DNA of 64,000 nt from the NCBI RefSeq assembly GCF_004343585.1, contig NZ_SLYW01000003.1, positions 310,001-374,000 on the forward strand, read 5' to 3'. This document shows, piece after piece, positions 10,659 to 18,624 of the stretch. This DNA comes from Neorhizobium sp. JUb45. GTDB lineage: Bacteria > Pseudomonadota > Alphaproteobacteria > Rhizobiales > Rhizobiaceae. Positions within the stretch are counted from its first letter, which is position 1. Each line of letters opens with the position of its first letter. Below the pieces are notes generated by a model. That model was given only the letters and a program-made list of their open reading frames with translations. It did not search any database and was not told the DNA's origin. A program made the translations under genes and the position numbers.

Positions 10659-11450
10659 ATGACCGATCGGACAGATTTTTCGACCCATGGAACGCGCCCG
10701 CATCTTTGCGGCGCGTTTCTCGCCGTCTGCCTTTTCGGCACATTCGCCAGCATCAGCATCGCCTCCGCACAGGCCGGCAACGAAACGCTGCGCGGCATCG
10801 TCAAGCCGGTCAACGAAGCAATGATCGCCTCCGACCTGACCTTTCCGATCCGCGCCCTGCCCTTTCGCGAAGGCCAGAGTTTTGCCAAGGGCGATACGCT
10901 GGTCGAATTCGAATGCGGCGATCTGGCAGCCCAGGTGAAATCGGCAGAAGCAATGTTCCGCGCCGAACAGATCACGCTGGAAAACAACCAGCGACTGGCA
11001 AAATCGCGTGCCGTCGGCAATTTCGAGGTCGATCTTTCGCGCGCCAAGGCCGATCAGGCCGCCGCCGAACTGGAGGGTTTTCGCTCCAAGATGGCCCGCT
11101 GCATCATCCGTGCGCCCTATGACGGCCGTATCGCCGTGATGCGGGCGCATACGCATGAGATCCCCGAACCGAACCAGCCGATGATGCAGATCGTCAGCCA
11201 ATCGGATCTGGAGATCGAGATCCTTCTGCCATCCGACTGGCTGCGCTGGCTGAAACCGCGCAGCCGCTTCACCATCCGGATCGACGAGACGGGAAAAAGC
11301 CTCGGCGCCGAGATCGTTCGCATTGCCGCCGTGGTCGATCCGGTCAGCCAGACGGTGAAGGTGACCGGGCGGTTCTGGAATGGCGCCGACGGCGTGCTGC
11401 CGGGCATGAGCGGCCCGACCACGTTCGAAGACGTGCCGGCGAGCGAGTAG
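10659..11450 (+). CDS. Periplasmic adaptor (membrane fusion protein, HlyD/RND type)
   Basis: A 263-residue adaptor. It has an N-terminal hydrophobic signal ending near SAQA (residue 39), then a biotinyl/lipoyl-like barrel-sandwich half (LRGIVKPVNEAMIAS), a short alpha hairpin (residues about 85-145), the second half-motif (CIIRAPYDGRIAVM) and a beta-barrel (MMQIVSQSDLEIEILLP). It should bridge an inner-membrane component to the TolC-like protein. It is short for the family because the hairpin is small. It lies 19 bp after the TolC-family gene and 3 bp before the GAF-adaptor gene, so the three are probably co-transcribed. No dedicated RND or ABC partner is encoded beside it. Confidence 0.8.
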   Translation: MTDRTDFSTHGTRPHLCGAFLAVCLFGTFASISIASAQAGNETLRGIVKPVNEAMIASDLTFPIRALPFREGQSFAKGDTLVEFECGDLAAQVKSAEAMFRAEQITLENNQRLAKSRAVGNFEVDLSRAKADQAAAELEGFRSKMARCIIRAPYDGRIAVMRAHTHEIPEPNQPMMQIVSQSDLEIEILLPSDWLRWLKPRSRFTIRIDETGKSLGAEIVRIAAVVDPVSQTVKVTGRFWNGADGVLPGMSGPTTFEDVPASE

Positions 11451-11453
11451 CCC

Positions 11454-12902
11454 ATGGAATTCAAGATCACGCCGCAGAACGATCCGCCCGGCCGGGATAG
11501 CGCGCCAACTATCGGCCCTGTACGGCAGCAGAGCGGCAATGCCGGCACAGTGCGAGGCACCGCCGCGCCGGCCAATGCCGATGCCAACTCCAAAGGTCTC
11601 GATCTGCTTTTGAAGGTGGAGGCGGAAGCACGGCAGGCTGAGACGGTTGGTGAACTGGCGTTTCTGATTGCCAACGAGACCATGCGCCTGACCCGCTGCC
11701 GGCAGGTGTTTGTGCTGCAGGGGCGCTCCGACGTCTTCACCGTGGGGGCAGCCAGTTCGATCGGCGCAGTGGACCGCAATTCGCCGCGCATCCGCTGGGT
11801 CGAGGCGATCATTGCCGACCTGCAAAAGGCGCCGGGACTGGGCGCCCCCCGCGTGTTCAACCTGCCGGCCCATTGCCCGCCCGGTGATGCAGAGCACAAG
11901 AGCTTTCCCTATCGCTTCATGAACTGGCAGCAGTTTGCGCTGCGCGACGGCAAGGTTTTCGGCGGTATGCTGCTGGCGCGCGAAACGGCGTGGAGCGAGA
12001 TGGACAGTCTCATTTCCCGACGTCTGGCCGATACCTATGCGCATGCCTGGGCGGCGCTGACCGGCGAGCGAAAACTGCGGCGGCGGCTGAAGATCAAGCC
12101 GCTTCTCGCCGCGGCCGCCATCGGCACCATCGCGCTTGCCTTCGTGCCGGTGCCGATGACCGTGCTGGCACCGGCTGCGGTGGCACCGATCGCGCCGGCA
12201 GTAATTTCCGCGCCGCTCGACGGCGTCATCGACGCCATCCTCGTCAGCCCCGACCAGAGGGTGGCGAAGGGTGAGCGGCTGGTGCAGATGTCCGACGTGG
12301 TGCTGCGCAACGAACTGGCCGTTGCCGAACAGGATGTGCGGGTGGCGCAGGCCAAGCTGATGCAGGTGACGCAGGGCGCGGTTTCCGATCCGCGGCTGCG
12401 TGCGGAACTGGCGGTCACCCGCAGCGAGGTGGCCGTCGCCGCCGCCAAACGCGACTACGCCCGCGACATGCTGGAGCGCTCGGACATTCGTGCGCCGGTG
12501 GATGGCGTGGCGATCTATACCGACAAACGCGACTGGATCGGCCGGCCGGTGACGACCGGCGAGCGCATCATGGAAGTGGCCGATCCTTCGCGCATGCAGT
12601 TGCGCATCGATGTGCCGGTGGCCGATGCGATTGCCGTGGCGCCTGGGGCAAGCGTGCGCGCCTTCCTCGATTCCGATCCGCTGCGACCGGCAAAAGCGAC
12701 GGTGGTTTCGGCCTCGTTCGAGGCGCGCATGGTGGAAGGCGACAAGCTCGCCTATCGCATCTACGCAGAACTGGAGGATCAGCCGAAGAGCATGCGTCTC
12801 GGCATTCGTGGCACGGCGCAGATTTATGGCGACCGGGTGTTTCTTGGCTATTACCTGTTCCGCAAGCCGATCGCGCTGATGCGGCAGAAGTTCGGGTTAT
12901 GA
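11454..12902 (+). CDS. GAF-like domain / HlyD-type adaptor fusion, membrane anchored
   Basis: A 482-residue protein with an unusual order. Residues 1-40 look disordered. Residues about 45-205 resemble a GAF-like sensor domain (VGELAFLIANETMRLTRCRQ, then FGGMLLARE). A basic stretch follows (GERKLRRRLKIK), then one transmembrane helix at about 217-240, then an HlyD/barrel-sandwich adaptor region (VISAPLDGVIDAILVSPDQR and SDIRAPVDGVAIYTD) flanking an alpha hairpin. The positive-inside rule puts the GAF-like part in the cytoplasm and the adaptor in the periplasm, which suggests a signal-gated adaptor (inference). It overlaps the next gene by ATGA, indicating translational coupling. Confidence 0.75.
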   Translation: MEFKITPQNDPPGRDSAPTIGPVRQQSGNAGTVRGTAAPANADANSKGLDLLLKVEAEARQAETVGELAFLIANETMRLTRCRQVFVLQGRSDVFTVGAASSIGAVDRNSPRIRWVEAIIADLQKAPGLGAPRVFNLPAHCPPGDAEHKSFPYRFMNWQQFALRDGKVFGGMLLARETAWSEMDSLISRRLADTYAHAWAALTGERKLRRRLKIKPLLAAAAIGTIALAFVPVPMTVLAPAAVAPIAPAVISAPLDGVIDAILVSPDQRVAKGERLVQMSDVVLRNELAVAEQDVRVAQAKLMQVTQGAVSDPRLRAELAVTRSEVAVAAAKRDYARDMLERSDIRAPVDGVAIYTDKRDWIGRPVTTGERIMEVADPSRMQLRIDVPVADAIAVAPGASVRAFLDSDPLRPAKATVVSASFEARMVEGDKLAYRIYAELEDQPKSMRLGIRGTAQIYGDRVFLGYYLFRKPIALMRQKFGL

Positions 12903-15097
12903 CGGCCGCGCCGCAAACCATGACACTGCCCGCCGGCACACAGATGCTGGCGGGCGGCAAAGGTCCTCCGGGCGTGCCGCAGGAAATACCGCTGCCGCCG
13001 ATCCGCGAGGATCTGCAGATCACCAAGGGCGGCACCAGCTATTCCGGCGCGCCGACATGGGTCGTGCTCGATCCGCTGCGCAACAAGTTCTTCCGCATCA
13101 CCTACGAGATGTTCCAGATCCTGTCCTTGTGGAATGCGGCGCGCACCGTCTCCAACCTGATCAAGGCGGTCGACACGCGCTTCGGCAACACGCTTTCCGG
13201 TGAGGATATCGTTTCTATCATCCGCATGCTGGAACAGAACATGCTGCTCTCGCAGCCCGCCACCAGTTCATGGCGCAGCCTGCATGCCCGCGCCAACCAG
13301 AAACATTCGTGGTTCATGCGGCTGATCCACAATTACCTGTTCTTCAAGGTCCCGCTGGTGCGGCCCGACAGGTTCATCCGCGCCACATGGCCGAGTGTTT
13401 CGCTGCTGTTCAGCCGCGGTTTCGCCATTGTCACGCTGATCGCGGCAGCGTTCGGCCTCTATCTCGTTTCTCGGCAATGGGAGGATTTCATCGGCACCTT
13501 CCCTTACGTCTTCTCTCTCGAAGGCGCGGTGATTTCGGTCGTGTCGATCATCTTCATCAAATGCCTGCACGAACTCGGCCACGCTTATGTGGCGCATCGC
13601 TATGGCTGTCGTGTGCCGACCATCGGCATCGCCTTCATGGTGATGGTGCCGCTGCTTTACACCGATGTCAGCGATGCCTGGAAACTGCGCTCAAGGCGGC
13701 AGCGGCTGAGGATCGATTCCGCCGGCATCATGGTGGAACTGACGGTCGCCTCGTTTGCGGTTCTGCTCTGGGCGTTTCTGCCGGATGGCGTGTTGCGCAG
13801 CGCCGTGTTCGTGCTGGCCGCGACCGGGTGGATCATGAGCCTGATCGTCAACCTCAACCCGTTCATGCGGTTCGACGGTTATTACATGTTCGCCGACCTG
13901 CTGGGCGTGGAAAACCTGCAGCCCCGCGCCTTCCGGCACATGCGCTGGCGGCTGCGCGAATTCCTGTTCTGTCCGCATTACGCCCCGCCAGAAGCCTTTC
14001 CGCGGCGGCTCGATGCGACCCTGACGATCTATGCGGTGGCGACCGCCGTCTACCGGATCGTGCTTTATCTCGGCATTGCCCTTCTCGTGTACCACTTCGC
14101 GGTCAAGATCGTGGGTATCATGCTGTTTGCCGTCGAAATCGGCTTTTTCATCATCCGGCCCGTCTGGATGGAAGTGAAAGAATGGTGGTCCATGCGTAAC
14201 GACATCCTTGCCAGCCGACGAACCTATGTCAGCGCCAGCGTTTTTCTCGGGCTGATCGTGCTCGCCTTCCTGCCGCTTTCCACACAGGTCAGCGCCCCGG
14301 CCATGGTTCTGCCGCGCGAATTCGTGCGGCTTTACCCGCAGGAACCCGGAAGGGTGGAAACGATCGCCGTCACCAAGGGCCAGTCGGTCAAGGCCGGCGA
14401 TATCCTGTTCGTCATCGACGCACCGGCGGTGGAGCAGGAAATGCGGATCGTGGCGGAGGAGATCAAGCTTGCAGAGCGCCGGCTTGCCCGCGTTGGCGCC
14501 AATCCGGAAGACCTCGCCGCCCGCAGTGTCATCGAAAGCCAGCTCGGCGGGCTTTCCGCCCGGGCCGAGGGACTGGCAGAGCGCGAAGGGCAGTTGACGG
14601 TGCGCGCACCGTTTGATGGCCGCATCAACGATATCAACCCCGACATCCACGAAGGCCAATGGGTTTCGCGCGCGGATCAGCTTGCCTTCCTCTCCTCGAC
14701 AGCCGGAACCGTGGTGCGCGGTTATGTGGGCGGCAATGAAGGACGGCGGCTGGCGCAGCAGGCGGGCGGATGGTTCGTGCCCGACGATGTCAGCGAGCCG
14801 CGCCTGCCGATTTCGCTGACGGCGCTTGCCCAATCCGGTGCCCGCGAGATCGACATTCCGCAACTGACCTCGCATTTCGGCGGCGCGATCGCCGTGCATC
14901 CGCCAAGTGGGGGGCGACGCCAGACACTGGCGCCCGTCACCGCCGAATATGGCGTGACGGCCGACGTGATCGGCACGACTGAGTTGCCGCAACGATCGCT
15001 GCAGGGCGTGATGGTGCTGGATGCCACAGGCGAAAGTTTTGCCGCCGCGGCCTGGCGCCGTGTGGTGACGGTCGTGCTCCGCGAGGCGGGACTATAA
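12899..15097 (+). CDS. PqqD-like / site-2 protease (M50) / HlyD-adaptor fusion
   Basis: A 732-residue polytopic protein. Residues about 40-115 resemble a PqqD-type peptide-binding domain (TWVVLDPLRNKFFRITYEMF). The central part has several membrane helices with the zinc-protease motif HELGH (H224, E225, H228) and the second metal motif NLNPFMRFDGYY (D326), both intact. The C-terminal third has barrel-sandwich adaptor halves (VETIAVTKGQSVKAGDIL and LTVRAPFDGRINDI). Related PqqD-M50-adaptor proteins are annotated as putative peptide zinc metalloproteases and occur beside exported peptides (for example YydH of Bacillus). Here it probably handles or releases the exported protein in the membrane (inference). 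Its stop overlaps that of the convergent kdpE by 6 bp. Confidence 0.8.
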   Translation: MTAAPQTMTLPAGTQMLAGGKGPPGVPQEIPLPPIREDLQITKGGTSYSGAPTWVVLDPLRNKFFRITYEMFQILSLWNAARTVSNLIKAVDTRFGNTLSGEDIVSIIRMLEQNMLLSQPATSSWRSLHARANQKHSWFMRLIHNYLFFKVPLVRPDRFIRATWPSVSLLFSRGFAIVTLIAAAFGLYLVSRQWEDFIGTFPYVFSLEGAVISVVSIIFIKCLHELGHAYVAHRYGCRVPTIGIAFMVMVPLLYTDVSDAWKLRSRRQRLRIDSAGIMVELTVASFAVLLWAFLPDGVLRSAVFVLAATGWIMSLIVNLNPFMRFDGYYMFADLLGVENLQPRAFRHMRWRLREFLFCPHYAPPEAFPRRLDATLTIYAVATAVYRIVLYLGIALLVYHFAVKIVGIMLFAVEIGFFIIRPVWMEVKEWWSMRNDILASRRTYVSASVFLGLIVLAFLPLSTQVSAPAMVLPREFVRLYPQEPGRVETIAVTKGQSVKAGDILFVIDAPAVEQEMRIVAEEIKLAERRLARVGANPEDLAARSVIESQLGGLSARAEGLAEREGQLTVRAPFDGRINDINPDIHEGQWVSRADQLAFLSSTAGTVVRGYVGGNEGRRLAQQAGGWFVPDDVSEPRLPISLTALAQSGAREIDIPQLTSHFGGAIAVHPPSGGRRQTLAPVTAEYGVTADVIGTTELPQRSLQGVMVLDATGESFAAAAWRRVVTVVLREAGL

Positions 15098-15781
15098 GCC
15101 TTCCTGCAGCCGATACCCGACACCGGTTTCGGTGAGAATATACTTTGGCTGATCCGGCGCCTGCTCGATCTTCTGGCGCAACTGGCGCACATAAACGCGC
15201 AGATATTGCACATCGGTCGGCTCGCCCCAGACATGTTCCAGCAGAAAGCGATGCGTCAGAACCTTGCCGGCATGCTGCACGAGCACGCGCAGAATATCGT
15301 ATTCCTTCGGCGACAGTTTCACCTCATTGCCGGCGACCTTGACGATGCGCTTGACCAGATCGACCATCAGTTCGCCCGTCTGGAACACCGGTTTTTCGCC
15401 CTGCGTCTGCAGCCGGTGACGCAGAGCCACGCGAATGCGCGCGACCAATTCGTTCATGCCAAAGGGTTTGGTGATGTAATCATCCGCTCCCAGTTCCAGC
15501 GCCTTGACGATGCCGGCCTCATCGGTGCGGCTCGACAGGATGACGATCGGCAGGTCCAGCCCTTCGGCCCGCCATTTTGCCAGCAGATCATGGCCGGACA
15601 TGTCCGGCAGGCCGAGATCGAGCAGGATCAGGTCGGGTTTGTCAGTCTTGGCGAGTTCGATCGCCACCTTGCCGTTCATCGCTTCGCTGATGGCGTAATC
15701 CTGCGAGGACAGGCCGACCCGCAACAGTTTTCTGATCGGTGGCTCGTCATCGACGATGAGGATGCGGACAGCAGATTGCAT
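15092..15781 (-). CDS. kdpE: KdpE, OmpR-family response regulator
   Basis: A 229-residue two-component regulator. The N-terminal receiver has the acidic pair VDDE, the phospho-acceptor region ILLDLGLPDMSG and the conserved Lys in YITKPFG. The C-terminal winged helix is of OmpR/PhoB type (LSPKEYDILRVLVQHAGKVLTH and YLRVYVRQLRQKIE). The sequence fits KdpE, the activator of the KdpFABC potassium pump. The ATG at 15781 was preferred over an upstream GTG because it overlaps the kdpD stop in a TGATG arrangement. It is convergent with and slightly overlaps the protease-adaptor gene. The usual targets kdpABC are not in this window, so its regulon here is uncertain. Confidence 0.9.
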   Translation of the reverse strand: MQSAVRILIVDDEPPIRKLLRVGLSSQDYAISEAMNGKVAIELAKTDKPDLILLDLGLPDMSGHDLLAKWRAEGLDLPIVILSSRTDEAGIVKALELGADDYITKPFGMNELVARIRVALRHRLQTQGEKPVFQTGELMVDLVKRIVKVAGNEVKLSPKEYDILRVLVQHAGKVLTHRFLLEHVWGEPTDVQYLRVYVRQLRQKIEQAPDQPKYILTETGVGYRLQEGL

Positions 15782-18477
15782 CACTTGGTCTCCTCTGGGA
15801 TCAGCCGCGGCGATGCCGCCGGCAGGCTGATCGTAAACATGGCGCCGGAGCGATCCGTGCGATTGGCCGCCTTGATGCGCCCGCCCATGGCCTCAATGAA
15901 ACCACGGCAGATGGACAGGCCAAGGCCGGTGCCCGCACGCACGAAATCGCCCTTGCGGACGCGATAAAAACTGTCGAAAATGCGTTCCAGATCATCGGCA
16001 GGAATACCGTGACCTTCATCGACCACCGCAATCTGGACCGCCTCGCCATCCGACCAGCCGCGAATTTCGATCGTCGTCTGATCCGCCGAATATTTGGCGG
16101 CATTGTCGATCAGGTTGAACAGGACCTGTTCGAGCAGCACGGCATCGACCTTCACCATCGGCAGATCCGGCGGGATCGATACGCGGATGCGATGATCCGA
16201 GGCGATCTTGGCGGCGCGGCTGAGTGCGGTGCCGACGATATCGCCGGCAAAATGCAGGGCGGAATTCGGCTCCATCGTGCCGGAGCCGAGGCGGGTCATA
16301 TCCAGCAGATTGCCGATGAAACGGTTGAGCCGTTCGGATTCGTCGATCACGGTTGAAAGCAGGTCCAGCCGCGCCTCGTCATCGAGGTTGGCGTGAAAAT
16401 CCTTGAGCGTGCCGGCAGAGCCCATGATGGAGGCGAGCGGCGTTTTCAGATCATGCGAGATGGAACTGAGCAGCGCGCTGCGCAGACGGTCGGTCTCCGC
16501 AGCCAGGCGGGCACGGTCGACATCCGACACCAGTTGCACGCGCTCGATGGCCAAGGCTGCCTGATCGGCCAGCGCATCGAACAGGCGTTGCTGTTCCGGC
16601 GTCAAAAGCGGCCCCTGCCGATCATTGTCGAGACCGATGACACCAACCGCGCCGCGGCCGCTGCTGAGCGGCAGATAAAGGCGTTTTGCCCCCGGCAACG
16701 TATCGGCGGCCCGGCCGGCCGGGCGGTTGTGCTCCCAGGCCCATCTGGCAGCCGCGATATCGGCATCGACAAGCGTATCATCCGGCGGATAACCGGCCTT
16801 GACGGTGATCTCACCCGCTTCCGGCAGCAGGATGACCACACGCACTTTCAGCATCGACGCGATCTGGAAGGCGGTGGCCCACAGCACGTCGTCCAGCGTG
16901 CCGGTACCGGCCAGTTTGCGCGAAAAGAGATAAAGGTCTTCGGTCGTCTTGGCCCTCTGGCGCGCGGCGGCCGCCTGACGTTGCACGGCGGCGGCAAGGT
17001 TGCTCGCCACCAGCGCCACACCGAGAAAGAACACCAGCGCCACCACACTTTCCGGATCACGGACGGTGAAATTGTAGCGCGGCTCGAGGAAGAAGAAGTT
17101 GAAGGAAAGGGCGGCCAGAACCGAGGCATAGATGCCCCCCGCCAAGCCGCCCTGAACGGCGGCGGCCAGAACGGCCATGAGAAAAACGAGCGCGAGGTTC
17201 TGCACCGCCAGTATCTTGTCCAGCAACGTGCCGACACCGACCGCCAGCGCAACGAAGACGGTGCTGCCGAGATAGGGCAACAGCTTGAATGGTGTTGGCG
17301 GTGCGGCGGTGCGCACGCCGCTCGACGGGCCATCCGCCTGCCGGCCGGAAATGACATGGACACTGATATCGCCGGCATATCGGACGAGATCCTGCGTCAC
17401 CGACCCCTGCCACATTTCCACAAGCCGCGATTTTGCCGAGCGGCCGATGACGATGTGCGTGAAATTGTTGGCGCCGGCATAAGCGACGATTTCGGCCGCC
17501 ACCCGCGAGGCCGGCAAGGTCACGGTTTCGGCGCCGAGTTGTTCGGCCAGCCGCATCGTGGCGGCGAGCCGGCTCTTGTCCTCTTCGCGGTGCATGGCAT
17601 CGCGGGGCGTTTCCAGATGCAGTGCCGCCCATGGGGCGCGCAACCGGTCGGCCTGACGGCGGGCATACCGCACCAGACCCGGACCATCGCTGCCATGATC
17701 GAGACAGACCAGCACCCGCTCACCCGCCGCCCATGGACCGGAAATGGCATGCGCGCGCATGTGGTTGAGCAACTGATCATCGACCCGCTGGGCGGTGCGC
17801 CTCAACGCCAGTTCACGCAGGGCCGTCAGGTTGCCGGGCGAAAAATAGTTCTCCGTCGCCCGTTTGGCGGTCTTCGGCATGTAGACCTTGCCATCATGAA
17901 GGCGCTTGATCAGATCGTCCGGCGTGATGTCGATGATCTCGATATCGTCGGCGCGGTCGATCACCGAATCCGGCACGGTTTCGCGCACACGGATACGGGT
18001 GATCTGCGCCACCACATCGTTGAGGCTTTCGACATGCTGGACATTGAGCGTGGTATAGACATCGATACCGCGCGACAGCAGTTCCAGCACATCGAGATAA
18101 CGCTTCGGGTGGCGGCTTTCCGGTGCGTTGGTGTGGGCCAGTTCATCGACCAGAACCAGCGCCGGCTTGCGCGCCAGCACGGCATCGAGATCCATCTCGT
18201 CCAGCGTCTGGCCGCGATAATCGATGATCCGGCGCGGGATGATTTCAAAACCCTCGACCAGCGCCATGGTTTCCTGCCGGCCATGGGTTTCGACCACGCC
18301 GATGACGACATCGACGCCATCAGCCTGCCGGGCGCGGCCGGACATCAGCATCTCATAGGTCTTGCCGACGCCGGGGGCGGCCCCGAGAAAAATCTTCAGG
18401 CGGCCACGACCTTCCTGCGCCGCGCGTTCAAGAAGCGCTTCCGGGGACGGGCGTCGGTCGCCGTCATCGAGTGCCAT
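15781..18477 (-). CDS. kdpD: KdpD, sensor histidine kinase
   Basis: An 898-residue membrane sensor kinase, the usual KdpD length. Residues about 25-235 are the KdpD domain with Walker A GAAPGVGKT and the diagnostic block LVDELAHTNAPESRHPKRY. A universal-stress-like domain follows (about 250-375), then four transmembrane helices of the DUF4118 type (about 395-500), a GAF-like domain, HisKA with the phospho-His in SSISHDLKTPLASIMG (near residue 675), and an HATPase with NLIDNAAKYS. It senses potassium or osmotic status and phosphorylates KdpE. The ATG at 18477 has a GGAGAT ribosome site. Normally kdpFABC lies upstream; here the upstream gene is an unrelated M20 hydrolase. Confidence 0.95.
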   Translation of the reverse strand: MALDDGDRRPSPEALLERAAQEGRGRLKIFLGAAPGVGKTYEMLMSGRARQADGVDVVIGVVETHGRQETMALVEGFEIIPRRIIDYRGQTLDEMDLDAVLARKPALVLVDELAHTNAPESRHPKRYLDVLELLSRGIDVYTTLNVQHVESLNDVVAQITRIRVRETVPDSVIDRADDIEIIDITPDDLIKRLHDGKVYMPKTAKRATENYFSPGNLTALRELALRRTAQRVDDQLLNHMRAHAISGPWAAGERVLVCLDHGSDGPGLVRYARRQADRLRAPWAALHLETPRDAMHREEDKSRLAATMRLAEQLGAETVTLPASRVAAEIVAYAGANNFTHIVIGRSAKSRLVEMWQGSVTQDLVRYAGDISVHVISGRQADGPSSGVRTAAPPTPFKLLPYLGSTVFVALAVGVGTLLDKILAVQNLALVFLMAVLAAAVQGGLAGGIYASVLAALSFNFFFLEPRYNFTVRDPESVVALVFFLGVALVASNLAAAVQRQAAAARQRAKTTEDLYLFSRKLAGTGTLDDVLWATAFQIASMLKVRVVILLPEAGEITVKAGYPPDDTLVDADIAAARWAWEHNRPAGRAADTLPGAKRLYLPLSSGRGAVGVIGLDNDRQGPLLTPEQQRLFDALADQAALAIERVQLVSDVDRARLAAETDRLRSALLSSISHDLKTPLASIMGSAGTLKDFHANLDDEARLDLLSTVIDESERLNRFIGNLLDMTRLGSGTMEPNSALHFAGDIVGTALSRAAKIASDHRIRVSIPPDLPMVKVDAVLLEQVLFNLIDNAAKYSADQTTIEIRGWSDGEAVQIAVVDEGHGIPADDLERIFDSFYRVRKGDFVRAGTGLGLSICRGFIEAMGGRIKAANRTDRSGAMFTISLPAASPRLIPEETK

Positions 18478-18577
18478 CAAAGATCTCCGGCATGCCGATC
18501 TCCGGCGCGCCTCAAGGAATTGCTGTGTTCAACCCGCAATAAATGGCCCGGCGGCGATAGGAAAGCGAGTGGGTGGT

Positions 18578-18616
18578 GGAGGCAAACATATAGGAATTTT
18601 ATATATGTTTGCCTCC
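18578..18616 (-). terminator. Perfect 15 bp inverted repeat between the M20 hydrolase and kdpD
   Basis: The arms GGAGGCAAACATATA (18578-18592) and its exact complement (18602-18616) enclose a 9-base loop. The structure starts 9 bp after the stop of the minus-strand hydrolase gene and lies about 100 bp upstream of kdpD. It is a plausible terminator for the hydrolase, but no T-run follows on the minus strand, so an operator or attenuator for kdpDE is also possible. Confidence 0.55.
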
Positions 18617-18624
18617 TTCAGACC

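Noticed and set aside
10611..12044. Minus-strand frame of 477 codons
   Set aside because: It is antisense to two adaptor genes with clear family motifs and coupled starts, and has no recognisable domain or ribosome site.
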